DNA of 5,141 bases from assembly GCA_016841125.1 (NCBI GenBank), contig JAENZU010000296.1, positions 1 through 5,141 on the forward strand, in the 5' to 3' direction. The notes below the pieces were generated by a model that ran no database searches, was not told where the DNA came from, and saw nothing but the letters and a program-made list of their open reading frames with translations. Positions 1-5,141 of the stretch are shown here, one piece after another. A program made the translations under genes and the position numbers. Each line of letters starts with the position of its first letter. The stretch's first letter is position 1. The DNA comes from Melioribacter sp. GTDB taxonomy: Bacteria; Bacteroidota; Ignavibacteria; Ignavibacteriales; Melioribacteraceae.

Positions 1-690
1 AGATTCACCCGCGGCAGAACGGTCTTTCTGAATAAGAACATTTAAAATAGATTCGTGATTCAAATTATCTTCAACTATTTTTTTAATGGTCCCAACAATT
101 GTGCGAACCATTCCGTGGAGAAACCGGTCAGCTTCAATATAAAAAATTAGCAGATCACCGGATTTCCGCCAGTGAATATTATAGATTGTGCACACTTTAT
201 TTTTGGTGTCGGAATTCTTTTTTGAAAATGACGTAAAATCGTGCTGACCTAAAAGAAGTCTGCCGGCATTATTTAATTCTTTAATATTTAATTTATCAAA
301 GCGGGGTAAGTGTGATGAATAACGGAAATAAAAGGGCGACTTCGTAAAATTGAATAAGTAGATGTAGCTTCTCTTTACGGCATCAAAACGGGAATGAAAA
401 TCTTCTTTAACAGATTGCATTGTAGTGATTGCAATACTTTGCGGGAGAATTGCGTTGAGCGAGTGCTGAAATTTGAAGATTTCCAATTCCCTATCAATTC
501 TAAAATTTGCAACCTGACCGAGAGCGTGAACACCGGCATCAGTTCTGCCCGATCCGATTAGATTGACTTTTTCCTTCGTCAAAATTTCAATTGCATCAAC
601 AATTTTCTGCTGTACCGTCGCTGCATTAGGCTGAATCTGCCAGCCGGCAAATTCTGTCCCGTCGTATTGGATTGTAAGTTTATAATTCAA
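1..690 (-). CDS. truA: tRNA pseudouridine synthase A (TruA), 3' end cut by the window edge
   Basis: TruA isomerises uridine to pseudouridine at positions 38, 39 and 40 of the tRNA anticodon stem-loop, in the cytoplasm. Reading 690 down to 1 gives 230 uninterrupted codons. Visible hallmarks are the N-terminal NYKLTIQYDGTEFAGWQ segment (residues 2-18), the catalytic motif GRTDAGVHA with the nucleophile Asp51, the HSRFDA..RSYIY segment (99-111) with the conserved Arg/Tyr pair, DFTSF (151-155), and FLHGMVR (190-196). The last codons read RSAAGES, where the family normally continues to an A-P-A-x-G-L stretch, so roughly 15-20 residues lie beyond base 1. No ATG is near the start. TTG at 690-688 puts Met directly before the conserved NYKLTIQYDG, while an in-frame TTG at 705-703 would add five residues. 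An in-frame TAG at 732-730 closes the frame upstream. Neither TTG has a clear Shine-Dalgarno sequence. Function is near certain; the start is less so. Confidence 0.95.
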   Translation of the reverse strand, partial: MNYKLTIQYDGTEFAGWQIQPNAATVQQKIVDAIEILTKEKVNLIGSGRTDAGVHALGQVANFRIDRELEIFKFQHSLNAILPQSIAITTMQSVKEDFHSRFDAVKRSYIYLFNFTKSPFYFRYSSHLPRFDKLNIKELNNAGRLLLGQHDFTSFSKKNSDTKNKVCTIYNIHWRKSGDLLIFYIEADRFLHGMVRTIVGTIKKIVEDNLNHESILNVLIQKDRSAAGES

Positions 691-707
691 AGTTTTTGAA
701 TTCAAAA
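685..707 (-). repeat. Short direct repeat carrying both candidate truA start codons
   Basis: On the minus strand the octamer TTTGAATT occurs twice, fifteen bases apart. Each copy supplies a TTG followed by AAT in the same truA frame (TTG at 705-703 and at 690-688). The second is preferred because it directly precedes the conserved TruA N-terminus. The repeat may be chance in AT-rich DNA, but it makes start assignment ambiguous. Confidence 0.5.
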
Positions 708-741
708 TAAGAAAGGAGATGGTGAAATTCTAAGAGAAATT

Positions 742-762
742 AAAAAGACCGACTGAGTCAGC
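742..762 (-). terminator. Candidate weak intrinsic terminator after the DUF5683 gene
   Basis: On the minus strand GCTGAC (762-757), loop TCA, then GTCGGT (753-748) forms a six-pair stem that includes two G-U pairs. It is followed at once by CTTTTT (747-742). It lies about 45 bases after the DUF5683 stop and about 50 bases before truA, the right place to end the mtaB-DUF5683 transcript. The short stem and three-base loop make it weak, so read-through into truA is possible. Confidence 0.45.
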
Positions 763-805
763 AAATTTCAATATTTTTACAAATTTGTATAATTCTAAAA
801 GCTGA

Positions 806-1528
806 TTAAAAGCTAGTATTGAAATTAAGATTCAAACTAGTTGGTAAATTTGGTTTGTTATCAATTCCAACCGAAACGTTCCAGCTCATTTCCTCATCTA
901 AATTTTTATTGTAGCGCGCAACCAATCTCACAGCATTTATTGCACTAACCAATCGGTTAACAATTAAAGCACCAACTGCAAATCTAACATTATTATATGC
1001 ACTCTCGGAAGAAGTCCACATATTTCTATATTCTCTTCTATTTGTGTTGTCACCCCAATTCCAATAATGTGATTCAACACCATACCGCTCGCCGAAATCG
1101 CGGTTTAATTCCTGAATTCTGTTGTACTGCTCCACATCAACATAATCGGCAATAGTTGCAAAATACAGATCGTCTTTACCATCCAGCGAAACGCCTGCTT
1201 GCGTTGCGGCATAAGATTGATAATTATCTTTCTGCCAATTGCCGTAAATATTAAATCCTGCTGCAAAGCCCCAGAAGACACCGTCGGCTATCGTTAAGTA
1301 TTTCCCGAGTGAATAATCGCCCGCATAAAGTTCTCCCATCCCCGGTAAAATGAGTGAATATAAAATAGCCAACCCGACACTTTTTTTATCAGTTTTTGGT
1401 GCCTTATAATTATTGTTTTCGTGTTGTTCGAGTAATAAATTGTTGGAAACTTCAAATAGCGAAATTTGCTTCTGAGCAAAAAGTTGTGTGGAGGAAATTA
1501 AGATAAGGGCAACAAGAAATTTTTTCAT
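806..1528 (-). CDS. DUF5683-type membrane protein with signal peptide, function unknown
   Basis: The 240-residue product begins with a lipid-less signal peptide: KK at 2-3, hydrophobic core FLVALILISS at 4-13, and probable cleavage after LFA at residue 18. The mature part has a hydrophobic segment at about 51-67 running into the motif LPGMGELYAG (61-70), a second at about 79-96, and a third at about 182-202 containing VNRLVSAINA. This layout and these motifs match the DUF5683 family of Bacteroidota and relatives, which has no established function. The region between segments two and three (about 97-180) is polar and rich in Tyr, Trp and Arg. The last residues (LNLNFNTSF) alternate hydrophobic and polar and end in Phe, like a terminal strand of an outer-membrane protein, so inner- versus outer-membrane location is open. 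The ATG lies two bases after the mtaB stop, with only a weak GGAT upstream, so translation is probably coupled to mtaB. Family assignment is from remembered motifs, not a search. Confidence 0.82.
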   Translation of the reverse strand: MKKFLVALILISSTQLFAQKQISLFEVSNNLLLEQHENNNYKAPKTDKKSVGLAILYSLILPGMGELYAGDYSLGKYLTIADGVFWGFAAGFNIYGNWQKDNYQSYAATQAGVSLDGKDDLYFATIADYVDVEQYNRIQELNRDFGERYGVESHYWNWGDNTNRREYRNMWTSSESAYNNVRFAVGALIVNRLVSAINAVRLVARYNKNLDEEMSWNVSVGIDNKPNLPTSLNLNFNTSF

Positions 1529-1530
1529 AT

Positions 1531-2853
1531 TTATCCGGCTAGGTTAGTTATTTTTTTTATATCGTTTTTAATTTCAGTAAAACAAATTTCACCATCTGCG
1601 CCGGCAATATCAACCGGAGAAAATTTATTGACCATTTTCGGATTAAATGTACTTTTAACACGAACGTAGTTTGAAGCAAAACCTTTCATTATTCCATTCT
1701 GCTCTTGATGTTCGAACAGAACATTAAGTTTATTGCCAACCATTTGTCTATTGAATTCACTGCGCTTCTTTGCACTTAGAATTCTTAACATATTATTTCT
1801 TTTTTTCCGAACCGCGAAATCTACAGTGCCAGGAAGATCGATCGCTTTCGTATCCGGTCTTTCAGAATATGTAAAAACATGCAGATAATAAATCGGCAGT
1901 TCTTTTAAAAAATTGTAAGTTTCATTAAAATGCTCATCGGTTTCGCCCGGGAATCCGACGATCACATCAACGCCAATTCCAACATCATTTATTTTAGTAA
2001 CTATTTTTCGAATTAAATTTTCGTAGTCCGATCTTTTATATCTGCGCTGCATTTGCTTTAATATTTCGGCGCTCCCGCTTTGGAGAGGAATGTGAAAATG
2101 ATTACACATTCTCGGATCATCAGAAACTAAATTTATTATTTCATCGGTAAGTAAATTAGGTTCTATTGAACTGATCCGGATCCGATAGTCACCTTCAACC
2201 ATTAGTATCGATTTAAGCAGGTTGAAGAGATTAATACCATTGTAGTTATAATCGCCAACGTTTACGCCGGTAAGAATAATTTCTTTGTAACCGTTATCGA
2301 GCAGCGTTTTGAAATTATCAACTACTTCTTCAACCGGGGCGCTTCTGCTTTTACCCCGCGCCTGCGGAATTGTGCAAAATGAACATTTGTAATCGCAGCC
2401 GTCCTGAACTTTAAGAAATGCCCGTGTTCGGTTGTCAGCATCAGTCGAATAGGCTGAATTAAATTCCTCTAATTTATTGGTGGGAGTGGTGTAAATACAG
2501 GAAAGTTCCTGCTTTTCAAAATCATTAAAAAGTTCAAATATTTTAAATTTTTCGTTACTGCCGAGCACTGCATCCACCCCTTCAATTGCAGCTATTTCCC
2601 CGGCGCGAAGCTGGGCATAACAACCGGTAACAATAATAAACGCATCAGGATTTTGGCGGAGGGCTCGTCTAACAATTTGTCTGCACTCCCTATCGGCATT
2701 TTCTGTAACAGTACAGGTATTTATAATATACACATCTGCGATTTCATCAAATTCTACAACTCCAAATCCCCTGCTCATAAATTGTTCGCCGACTGCAGAT
2801 GTCTCGGAAAAATTCAATTTGCAGCCTAATGTATGTAATGCCACTTTGGACAA
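1531..2853 (-). CDS. mtaB: tRNA t6A37 methylthiotransferase MtaB (radical SAM)
   Basis: MtaB inserts a methylthio group at C2 of N6-threonylcarbamoyladenosine 37 in tRNAs reading ANN codons, using S-adenosylmethionine and two iron-sulfur clusters. The 440-residue protein has the full family layout. The N-terminal methylthiotransferase domain (about 1-120) carries Cys11 in TLGCKLN, Cys47 in NTCTVTENADRE and Cys78 in VTGCYAQ, the ligands of the auxiliary cluster. The radical SAM domain (about 140-365) carries Cys153, Cys157 and Cys160 in DGCDYKCSFC, plus LTGVNVGDY, HIPLQSGS (254-261) and VIVGFPGE (297-304). A short C-terminal TRAM-like RNA-binding domain covers about 370-435. TLGCKLN and TCTVTENAD favour MtaB over MiaB (usually YGCQMN) and RimO (LGCxKN). 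The start is TTG at 2853-2851, supported by a ribosome binding site seven bases upstream and by the next residues SKVALHTLGCK. No key residue is missing. Length is normal for the family. It is followed two bases later by the DUF5683 gene. Confidence 0.95.
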   Translation of the reverse strand: MSKVALHTLGCKLNFSETSAVGEQFMSRGFGVVEFDEIADVYIINTCTVTENADRECRQIVRRALRQNPDAFIIVTGCYAQLRAGEIAAIEGVDAVLGSNEKFKIFELFNDFEKQELSCIYTTPTNKLEEFNSAYSTDADNRTRAFLKVQDGCDYKCSFCTIPQARGKSRSAPVEEVVDNFKTLLDNGYKEIILTGVNVGDYNYNGINLFNLLKSILMVEGDYRIRISSIEPNLLTDEIINLVSDDPRMCNHFHIPLQSGSAEILKQMQRRYKRSDYENLIRKIVTKINDVGIGVDVIVGFPGETDEHFNETYNFLKELPIYYLHVFTYSERPDTKAIDLPGTVDFAVRKKRNNMLRILSAKKRSEFNRQMVGNKLNVLFEHQEQNGIMKGFASNYVRVKSTFNPKMVNKFSPVDIAGADGEICFTEIKNDIKKITNLAG

Positions 2854-2860
2854 ATTATTA

Positions 2861-2867
2861 TCCTTTC
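2861..2867 (-). promoter_or_regulatory. Ribosome binding site that fixes the mtaB TTG start
   Basis: The minus strand reads GAAAGGA, then the seven-base spacer TAATAAT, then TTG. The match to the anti-Shine-Dalgarno sequence and the ideal spacing support TTG at 2853 as the true start. The site begins one base after the T-run of the upstream terminator, so a transcript that stops in the T-run never includes it. Confidence 0.75.
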
Positions 2868-2920
2868 AAAAAAATAAGGGCTTTAAAAATTCAAATATTT
2901 TTTGAATTGATAAAGCCCTT
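2868..2920 (-). terminator. Strong rho-independent terminator of rpsA
   Basis: An outer ten-base perfect inverted repeat, AAGGGCTTTA (2920-2911) with TAAAGCCCTT (2885-2876), encloses a 2x2 internal loop. Inside is an inner perfect eight-base stem, AATTCAAA (2908-2901) with TTTGAATT (2895-2888), closed by a five-base loop. On the minus strand the stem is followed by A and seven Ts (2874-2868). It starts 14 bases after the rpsA stop. The opposite strand has only a short imperfect T-run after the stem, so it acts mainly on minus-strand transcription. Because it sits directly before mtaB it could also serve as an attenuator. Confidence 0.88.
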
Positions 2921-2934
2921 TGCAAAAAGACTAT

Positions 2935-5046
2935 TTATTTCTTTTCTTCTTCAGTTTCTTCTGTTTTTTCGGTCTCTGAAGATTCTTTAGATTCATCTTT
3001 TACTTCTTCAGCAGGTTCAACAGTCTTTTCCTCAACCGGTTCATCTGCTTTTACTTCTTCTTTTACATCTACTTCTTCTTTCTTAGCTTCTTCTTTTGGC
3101 TCTTCTTTTGCTTCAGATTCTTTTACTTCTTCAACTACTTCTGTTTTTTTAACTTCCTCTTTCGGTTCTTCCTTTACTTCAGATTCCTTAGCTTTTGGTT
3201 CTTCCTTTTTCGACTTATATTCTTTCTTGTAGCTAGGCTTCGTATCAGACAATACATCTGTCGATCTATCATCATAAATACTAAAATCGGAAGAATCGTA
3301 TTTACCGGCATCAGCTTGTTTTATATCGTCAACCGATACTTTTTCCAATTTGAAATCATTTATATATTGTGCAATTTCTTCATCAGATTTTTCTTTGACA
3401 ACCGCTAGAGCACTTAAAACAATTTTCTTATTCTCTTTGTCAAATTCAACGACTCTTAGAGTTAAGTTGGTTTCTATCGGGAAACAGAAAGAAAGATTTT
3501 TGATTTTCTGCGGACTCAACTGTGAAGCAGGGATAAAGCCATCAACTCCGGCAGGGAGTTCGGCAATCAAACCCTTCTCAATTATACGAACGATTTTTCC
3601 TTCAACGCTTTTACCAACAGAATATTCTTTTTCGAAAGCATCCCAGGGATTATCATTTATTTGTTTGTGACCCAAAGAAATTTTTCTCTGATCTGTATCT
3701 ACACTTAAAACAACAACTTCAATACTTTCACCTTTCTTTACAACTTCTCCGGGGTGACGTACTTTTTTAGTCCATGAGAGATCTGATATGTGAATCAGTC
3801 CGTCAATGCCAGGCTCTAATTCTACAAACACACCGAAATTAGTGAGGTTACGTGCAATGCCCGTATGTTTTGAACCAACCGGGTATTTTTTCATTAGCTC
3901 TTCCCAAGGGTCGGGTGTAAGCTGTTTCATTCCGAGTGAAATTTTCTTTTCATTTTTATCGAGGCTGAGAATAACTGCTTCAACTATTTGACCCATCGAA
4001 ACGAATTGAGACGGATGACTAATATGCTGTGTCCAGCTCATTTCCGAAATATGGATCAATCCTTCGATACCTTTTTCAATTTCAATAAAAGCACCGTAAT
4101 CGGTAAGTGATACAACACGTCCGGCTACTTTATCTCCGATCTTATATTTCTCTTCGATATTTTCCCAAGGATGAGCTTGAAGCTGTTTCAGACTAAGTGA
4201 AATTCTTTTCTTCTCTTTATCGAAATCAGTAACAACAACTTTAATGGCTTCGTCCAATTTAACAATTTCGCTAGGATGATTAATTCTACCCCAGCTCAAA
4301 TCTGTAATGTGAACGAGGCCGTCAACACCGCCGAGATCGACAAACACACCGAAATCGGTAATCGCTTTAACCATACCTTCAAGAATCTGACCTTTTTCAA
4401 GACCTTCAAGAATTTCTTTTCTCTGATCTGCAATGGTTTCTTCAATCAGTACTTTATGTGAAACAACAACATTCTCAGTAGGAATATTGATCTTAACAAT
4501 TTTGAAATCCATTGTTTGACCAACGAAAGCATCAAAATCTCTAACCGGTCTTATATCTATCTGTGAACCGGGTAAAAATGCTTCAATACCCATAAGGTCA
4601 ACAACCATTCCGCCTTTAATTCTTTTAAGAATTTTACCGGAGATGATCTTTTCATTTTCATGAGCGTCAATAACTCTTTCCCATATTTTAAGGAAATCGG
4701 CACGCTTCTTACTTAAACCAACATTGCCTTCTTCATCTTCGATGCTTTCGATAACTATATCAACTTCATTTCCAACTTTGATCTCTTCAGTAGCATTGAA
4801 TTCTGATTTAGGAATTGAACCGTCGGACTTGAAACCTATATCTATAACAACATTATCGCCATGAATGCCGACGATTTTTCCTTGTATGATTTCACCTTGT
4901 TTGAAGTCGCGAATTGATTCGGAATACATCTTTGTTAATGACAATAATTCCTCATCCGAATATTCATCAGCATTTAGGAATTTAGTTTTTTCTAAAAGAT
5001 CCGACTTTTTAACTTCCTCAGTCATCTCTTTTTCTTGTTCAGACAT
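2935..5046 (-). CDS. rpsA: 30S ribosomal protein S1 with extended Lys/Glu-rich C-terminal tail
   Basis: S1 binds single-stranded mRNA and helps dock it on the 30S subunit, especially for messages with weak Shine-Dalgarno sites. The 703-residue product has six S1 (OB-fold) domains at roughly 49-114, 133-198, 218-287, 303-374, 390-461 and 477-547. Domains 3, 4 and 5 are the most canonical, with the repeated pattern GVFVxL..G(V/I)(D/E)GL(V/I)HIS(D/E)(L/M)SW followed by HP and KKISL. Domains 1 and 2 are more divergent, as usual for the ribosome-binding half, and domain 6 is degenerate. Six domains match the well-known proteobacterial S1 of about 557 residues; the excess is mainly a linker (548-605) and a low-complexity tail (606-703) made almost only of K, E, P, V, A, S, T and D. 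The start is ATG at 5046, with GGAGG four bases upstream; Met8 is a less likely alternative. A strong terminator follows, so rpsA probably ends its own transcription unit. Confidence 0.96.
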   Translation of the reverse strand: MSEQEKEMTEEVKKSDLLEKTKFLNADEYSDEELLSLTKMYSESIRDFKQGEIIQGKIVGIHGDNVVIDIGFKSDGSIPKSEFNATEEIKVGNEVDIVIESIEDEEGNVGLSKKRADFLKIWERVIDAHENEKIISGKILKRIKGGMVVDLMGIEAFLPGSQIDIRPVRDFDAFVGQTMDFKIVKINIPTENVVVSHKVLIEETIADQRKEILEGLEKGQILEGMVKAITDFGVFVDLGGVDGLVHITDLSWGRINHPSEIVKLDEAIKVVVTDFDKEKKRISLSLKQLQAHPWENIEEKYKIGDKVAGRVVSLTDYGAFIEIEKGIEGLIHISEMSWTQHISHPSQFVSMGQIVEAVILSLDKNEKKISLGMKQLTPDPWEELMKKYPVGSKHTGIARNLTNFGVFVELEPGIDGLIHISDLSWTKKVRHPGEVVKKGESIEVVVLSVDTDQRKISLGHKQINDNPWDAFEKEYSVGKSVEGKIVRIIEKGLIAELPAGVDGFIPASQLSPQKIKNLSFCFPIETNLTLRVVEFDKENKKIVLSALAVVKEKSDEEIAQYINDFKLEKVSVDDIKQADAGKYDSSDFSIYDDRSTDVLSDTKPSYKKEYKSKKEEPKAKESEVKEEPKEEVKKTEVVEEVKESEAKEEPKEEAKKEEVDVKEEVKADEPVEEKTVEPAEEVKDESKESSETEKTEETEEEKK
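2938..3231 (-). other. Low-complexity Lys/Glu-rich tail of S1
   Basis: Codons 606-703 encode a charged, probably disordered tail dominated by Lys and Glu, with spaced Pro, Val and Ala and a purely acidic-leaning end (ETEKTEETEEEKK). The coding strand is strongly purine-rich (GAA, GAG, AAA, AAG codons), giving a marked pyrimidine bias on the plus strand that the flanking S1 domains do not share. Such tails vary quickly between species; its role here is unknown. Confidence 0.85.
3046..3183 (-). repeat. Tandem near-repeat of 22-24 codons inside the S1 tail
   Basis: Residues 622-643 and 644-667 are two adjacent copies of one unit. Copy one opens SEVKEEPKEEVKK and copy two opens SEAKEEPKEEAKK, each followed by a Val/Glu-rich stretch ending EEVKE or EEVKA. 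The second copy is two residues longer. The codons differ at many third positions, so the duplication is not recent, or the unit is held by selection on the protein. Confidence 0.7.
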
Positions 5047-5085
5047 CTATCCTCCAAAAAAATTCTGCTTTAATTTTCCCGCCAT
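5047..5085 (-). CDS. Possible 12-codon upstream ORF in the rpsA leader
   Basis: ATG at 5085-5083 opens a frame encoding MAGKLKQNFFGG and ending in TAG at 5049-5047, with no base between that stop and the rpsA ATG. The rpsA GGAGG site lies within its last codons. A ribosome finishing this ORF would terminate exactly on the rpsA start, the geometry of translational coupling. It has no visible Shine-Dalgarno site of its own, and such an ORF could arise by chance, so whether it is translated is unknown. Confidence 0.3.
   Translation of the reverse strand: MAGKLKQNFFGG
5051..5055 (-). promoter_or_regulatory. Shine-Dalgarno site of rpsA
   Basis: The minus strand reads TTTGGAGGATAGATG: a full GGAGG core, then ATAG, then ATG. 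The four-base spacing is slightly short. A strong site is notable because rpsA in E. coli lacks one and in many Bacteroidota such sites are generally rare. It decides for ATG 5046 over the in-frame Met8. Confidence 0.75.
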
Positions 5086-5095
5086 CTGAGAAAAT
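5059..5095 (-). promoter_or_regulatory. Possible alternative hairpins in the rpsA leader
   Basis: On the minus strand ATTTTC (5095-5090) can pair with GAAAAT (5078-5073), leaving the upstream-ORF ATG in the loop. The overlapping AAAATT (5077-5072) can instead pair with AATTTT (5064-5059), just before GGAGG. The two six-pair stems share bases and exclude each other. They are mostly A-T and may be chance, but resemble a leader that can switch access to the ribosome binding site. Confidence 0.22.
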
Positions 5096-5141
5096 AGAGC
5101 AGTAATAAATTAGTTAAACAAATTATCTATCGATGGCAAAA
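5086..5141. other. Leader or upstream-gene end, no gene identified
   Basis: Minus-strand frames entering from the right edge close quickly, for example one reading FAIDR then TAA and one reading LPSIDNLFN then TAA. Either could be the last codons of an upstream gene, but too little remains to identify it. I see no convincing promoter: TTGCCA near 5138 and TTGTTT near 5120 resemble -35 elements but lack a good -10 element at proper spacing. Confidence 0.4.

Noticed and set aside
711..724. Plus-strand GAAAGGAGAT followed by GTG, resembling a ribosome binding site and start
   Set aside because: The GTG frame reads only two codons before TAA, so no gene follows; the match is chance.
1294..1479. 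Minus-strand 61-codon frame inside the DUF5683 gene
   Set aside because: It is an alternative frame within a gene with clear signal peptide and family motifs in the main frame.
2799..2990. Plus-strand open frame of 63 codons across the rpsA-mtaB junction
   Set aside because: It runs through the mtaB 5' end, the terminator and the rpsA stop in antisense, has no ribosome binding site, and encodes a low-complexity Phe/Leu/Lys-rich peptide.
3046..3231. CRISPR-like or satellite array suggested by repeated CTTCTT-type triplets
   Set aside because: The units are irregular, have no spacers, and stay in the rpsA frame as Lys/Glu codons, so this is coding low complexity.
3350..3670. Plus-strand open frame of 106 codons inside rpsA
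   Set aside because: It is fully antisense to conserved S1 domain 6 and linker codons and its product has no recognisable domain; it is a shadow of rpsA.
4865..5089. Plus-strand open frame of 74 codons over the rpsA 5' end
   Set aside because: It mirrors rpsA codons and the leader, with no start signal of its own and no recognisable motif.
5110..5138. Promoter for rpsA built from TTGCCA or TTGTTT
   Set aside because: No good -10 element or Bacteroidota-type TAnnTTTG motif occurs at suitable spacing, so I did not annotate a promoter.

Overview
The window is an ordinary-looking piece of a bacterial core genome in which every supported gene lies on the minus strand, so it reads right to left. 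It is AT-rich. Gene content and protein flavour point to the Bacteroidota / Ignavibacteriota / Chlorobiota group: a DUF5683-type membrane protein with its LPGMGELYAG motif and C-terminal phenylalanine, an MtaB opening TLGCKLNFSET, and a six-domain S1 protein with a long Lys/Glu tail. I lean toward Ignavibacteria-like, but sequence reading alone cannot settle the phylum.

Layout in the direction of transcription. (1) 5141-5047 is a short leader with no identifiable gene. It may hold the last few codons of an upstream gene, and it contains a 12-codon upstream ORF whose stop directly abuts the rpsA ATG. (2) 5046-2935 is rpsA, ribosomal protein S1, with a strong GGAGG ribosome binding site, six S1 domains and a repetitive Lys/Glu-rich tail of about 98 residues. 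(3) 2920-2868 is a long, nearly perfect hairpin with a T-tract, the rpsA terminator. (4) 2853-1531 is mtaB, a radical-SAM tRNA methylthiotransferase starting at TTG, whose ribosome binding site touches the end of the terminator. (5) 1528-806 is a DUF5683 membrane protein of unknown function, two bases after the mtaB stop and surely cotranscribed. (6) 805-691 is a 115-base spacer with a weaker terminator candidate. (7) 690-1 is truA, tRNA pseudouridine synthase A. It most likely starts at TTG and is cut by the window edge before its last residues.

The three recognisable genes serve translation. S1 brings mRNA to the 30S subunit, MtaB modifies t6A37 beside the tRNA anticodon, and TruA makes pseudouridine at positions 38-40 of the same stem-loop. 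The DUF5683 protein is the odd member, a predicted secreted or membrane protein between two tRNA-modification genes. The plus strand shows no convincing gene.

I found no new defence, mobile or RNA system. The points most worth a second look are the rpsA leader (upstream ORF and alternative hairpins), the absence of promoter space between the rpsA terminator and mtaB, the repeat-bearing S1 tail, and the DUF5683 gene coupled to mtaB.
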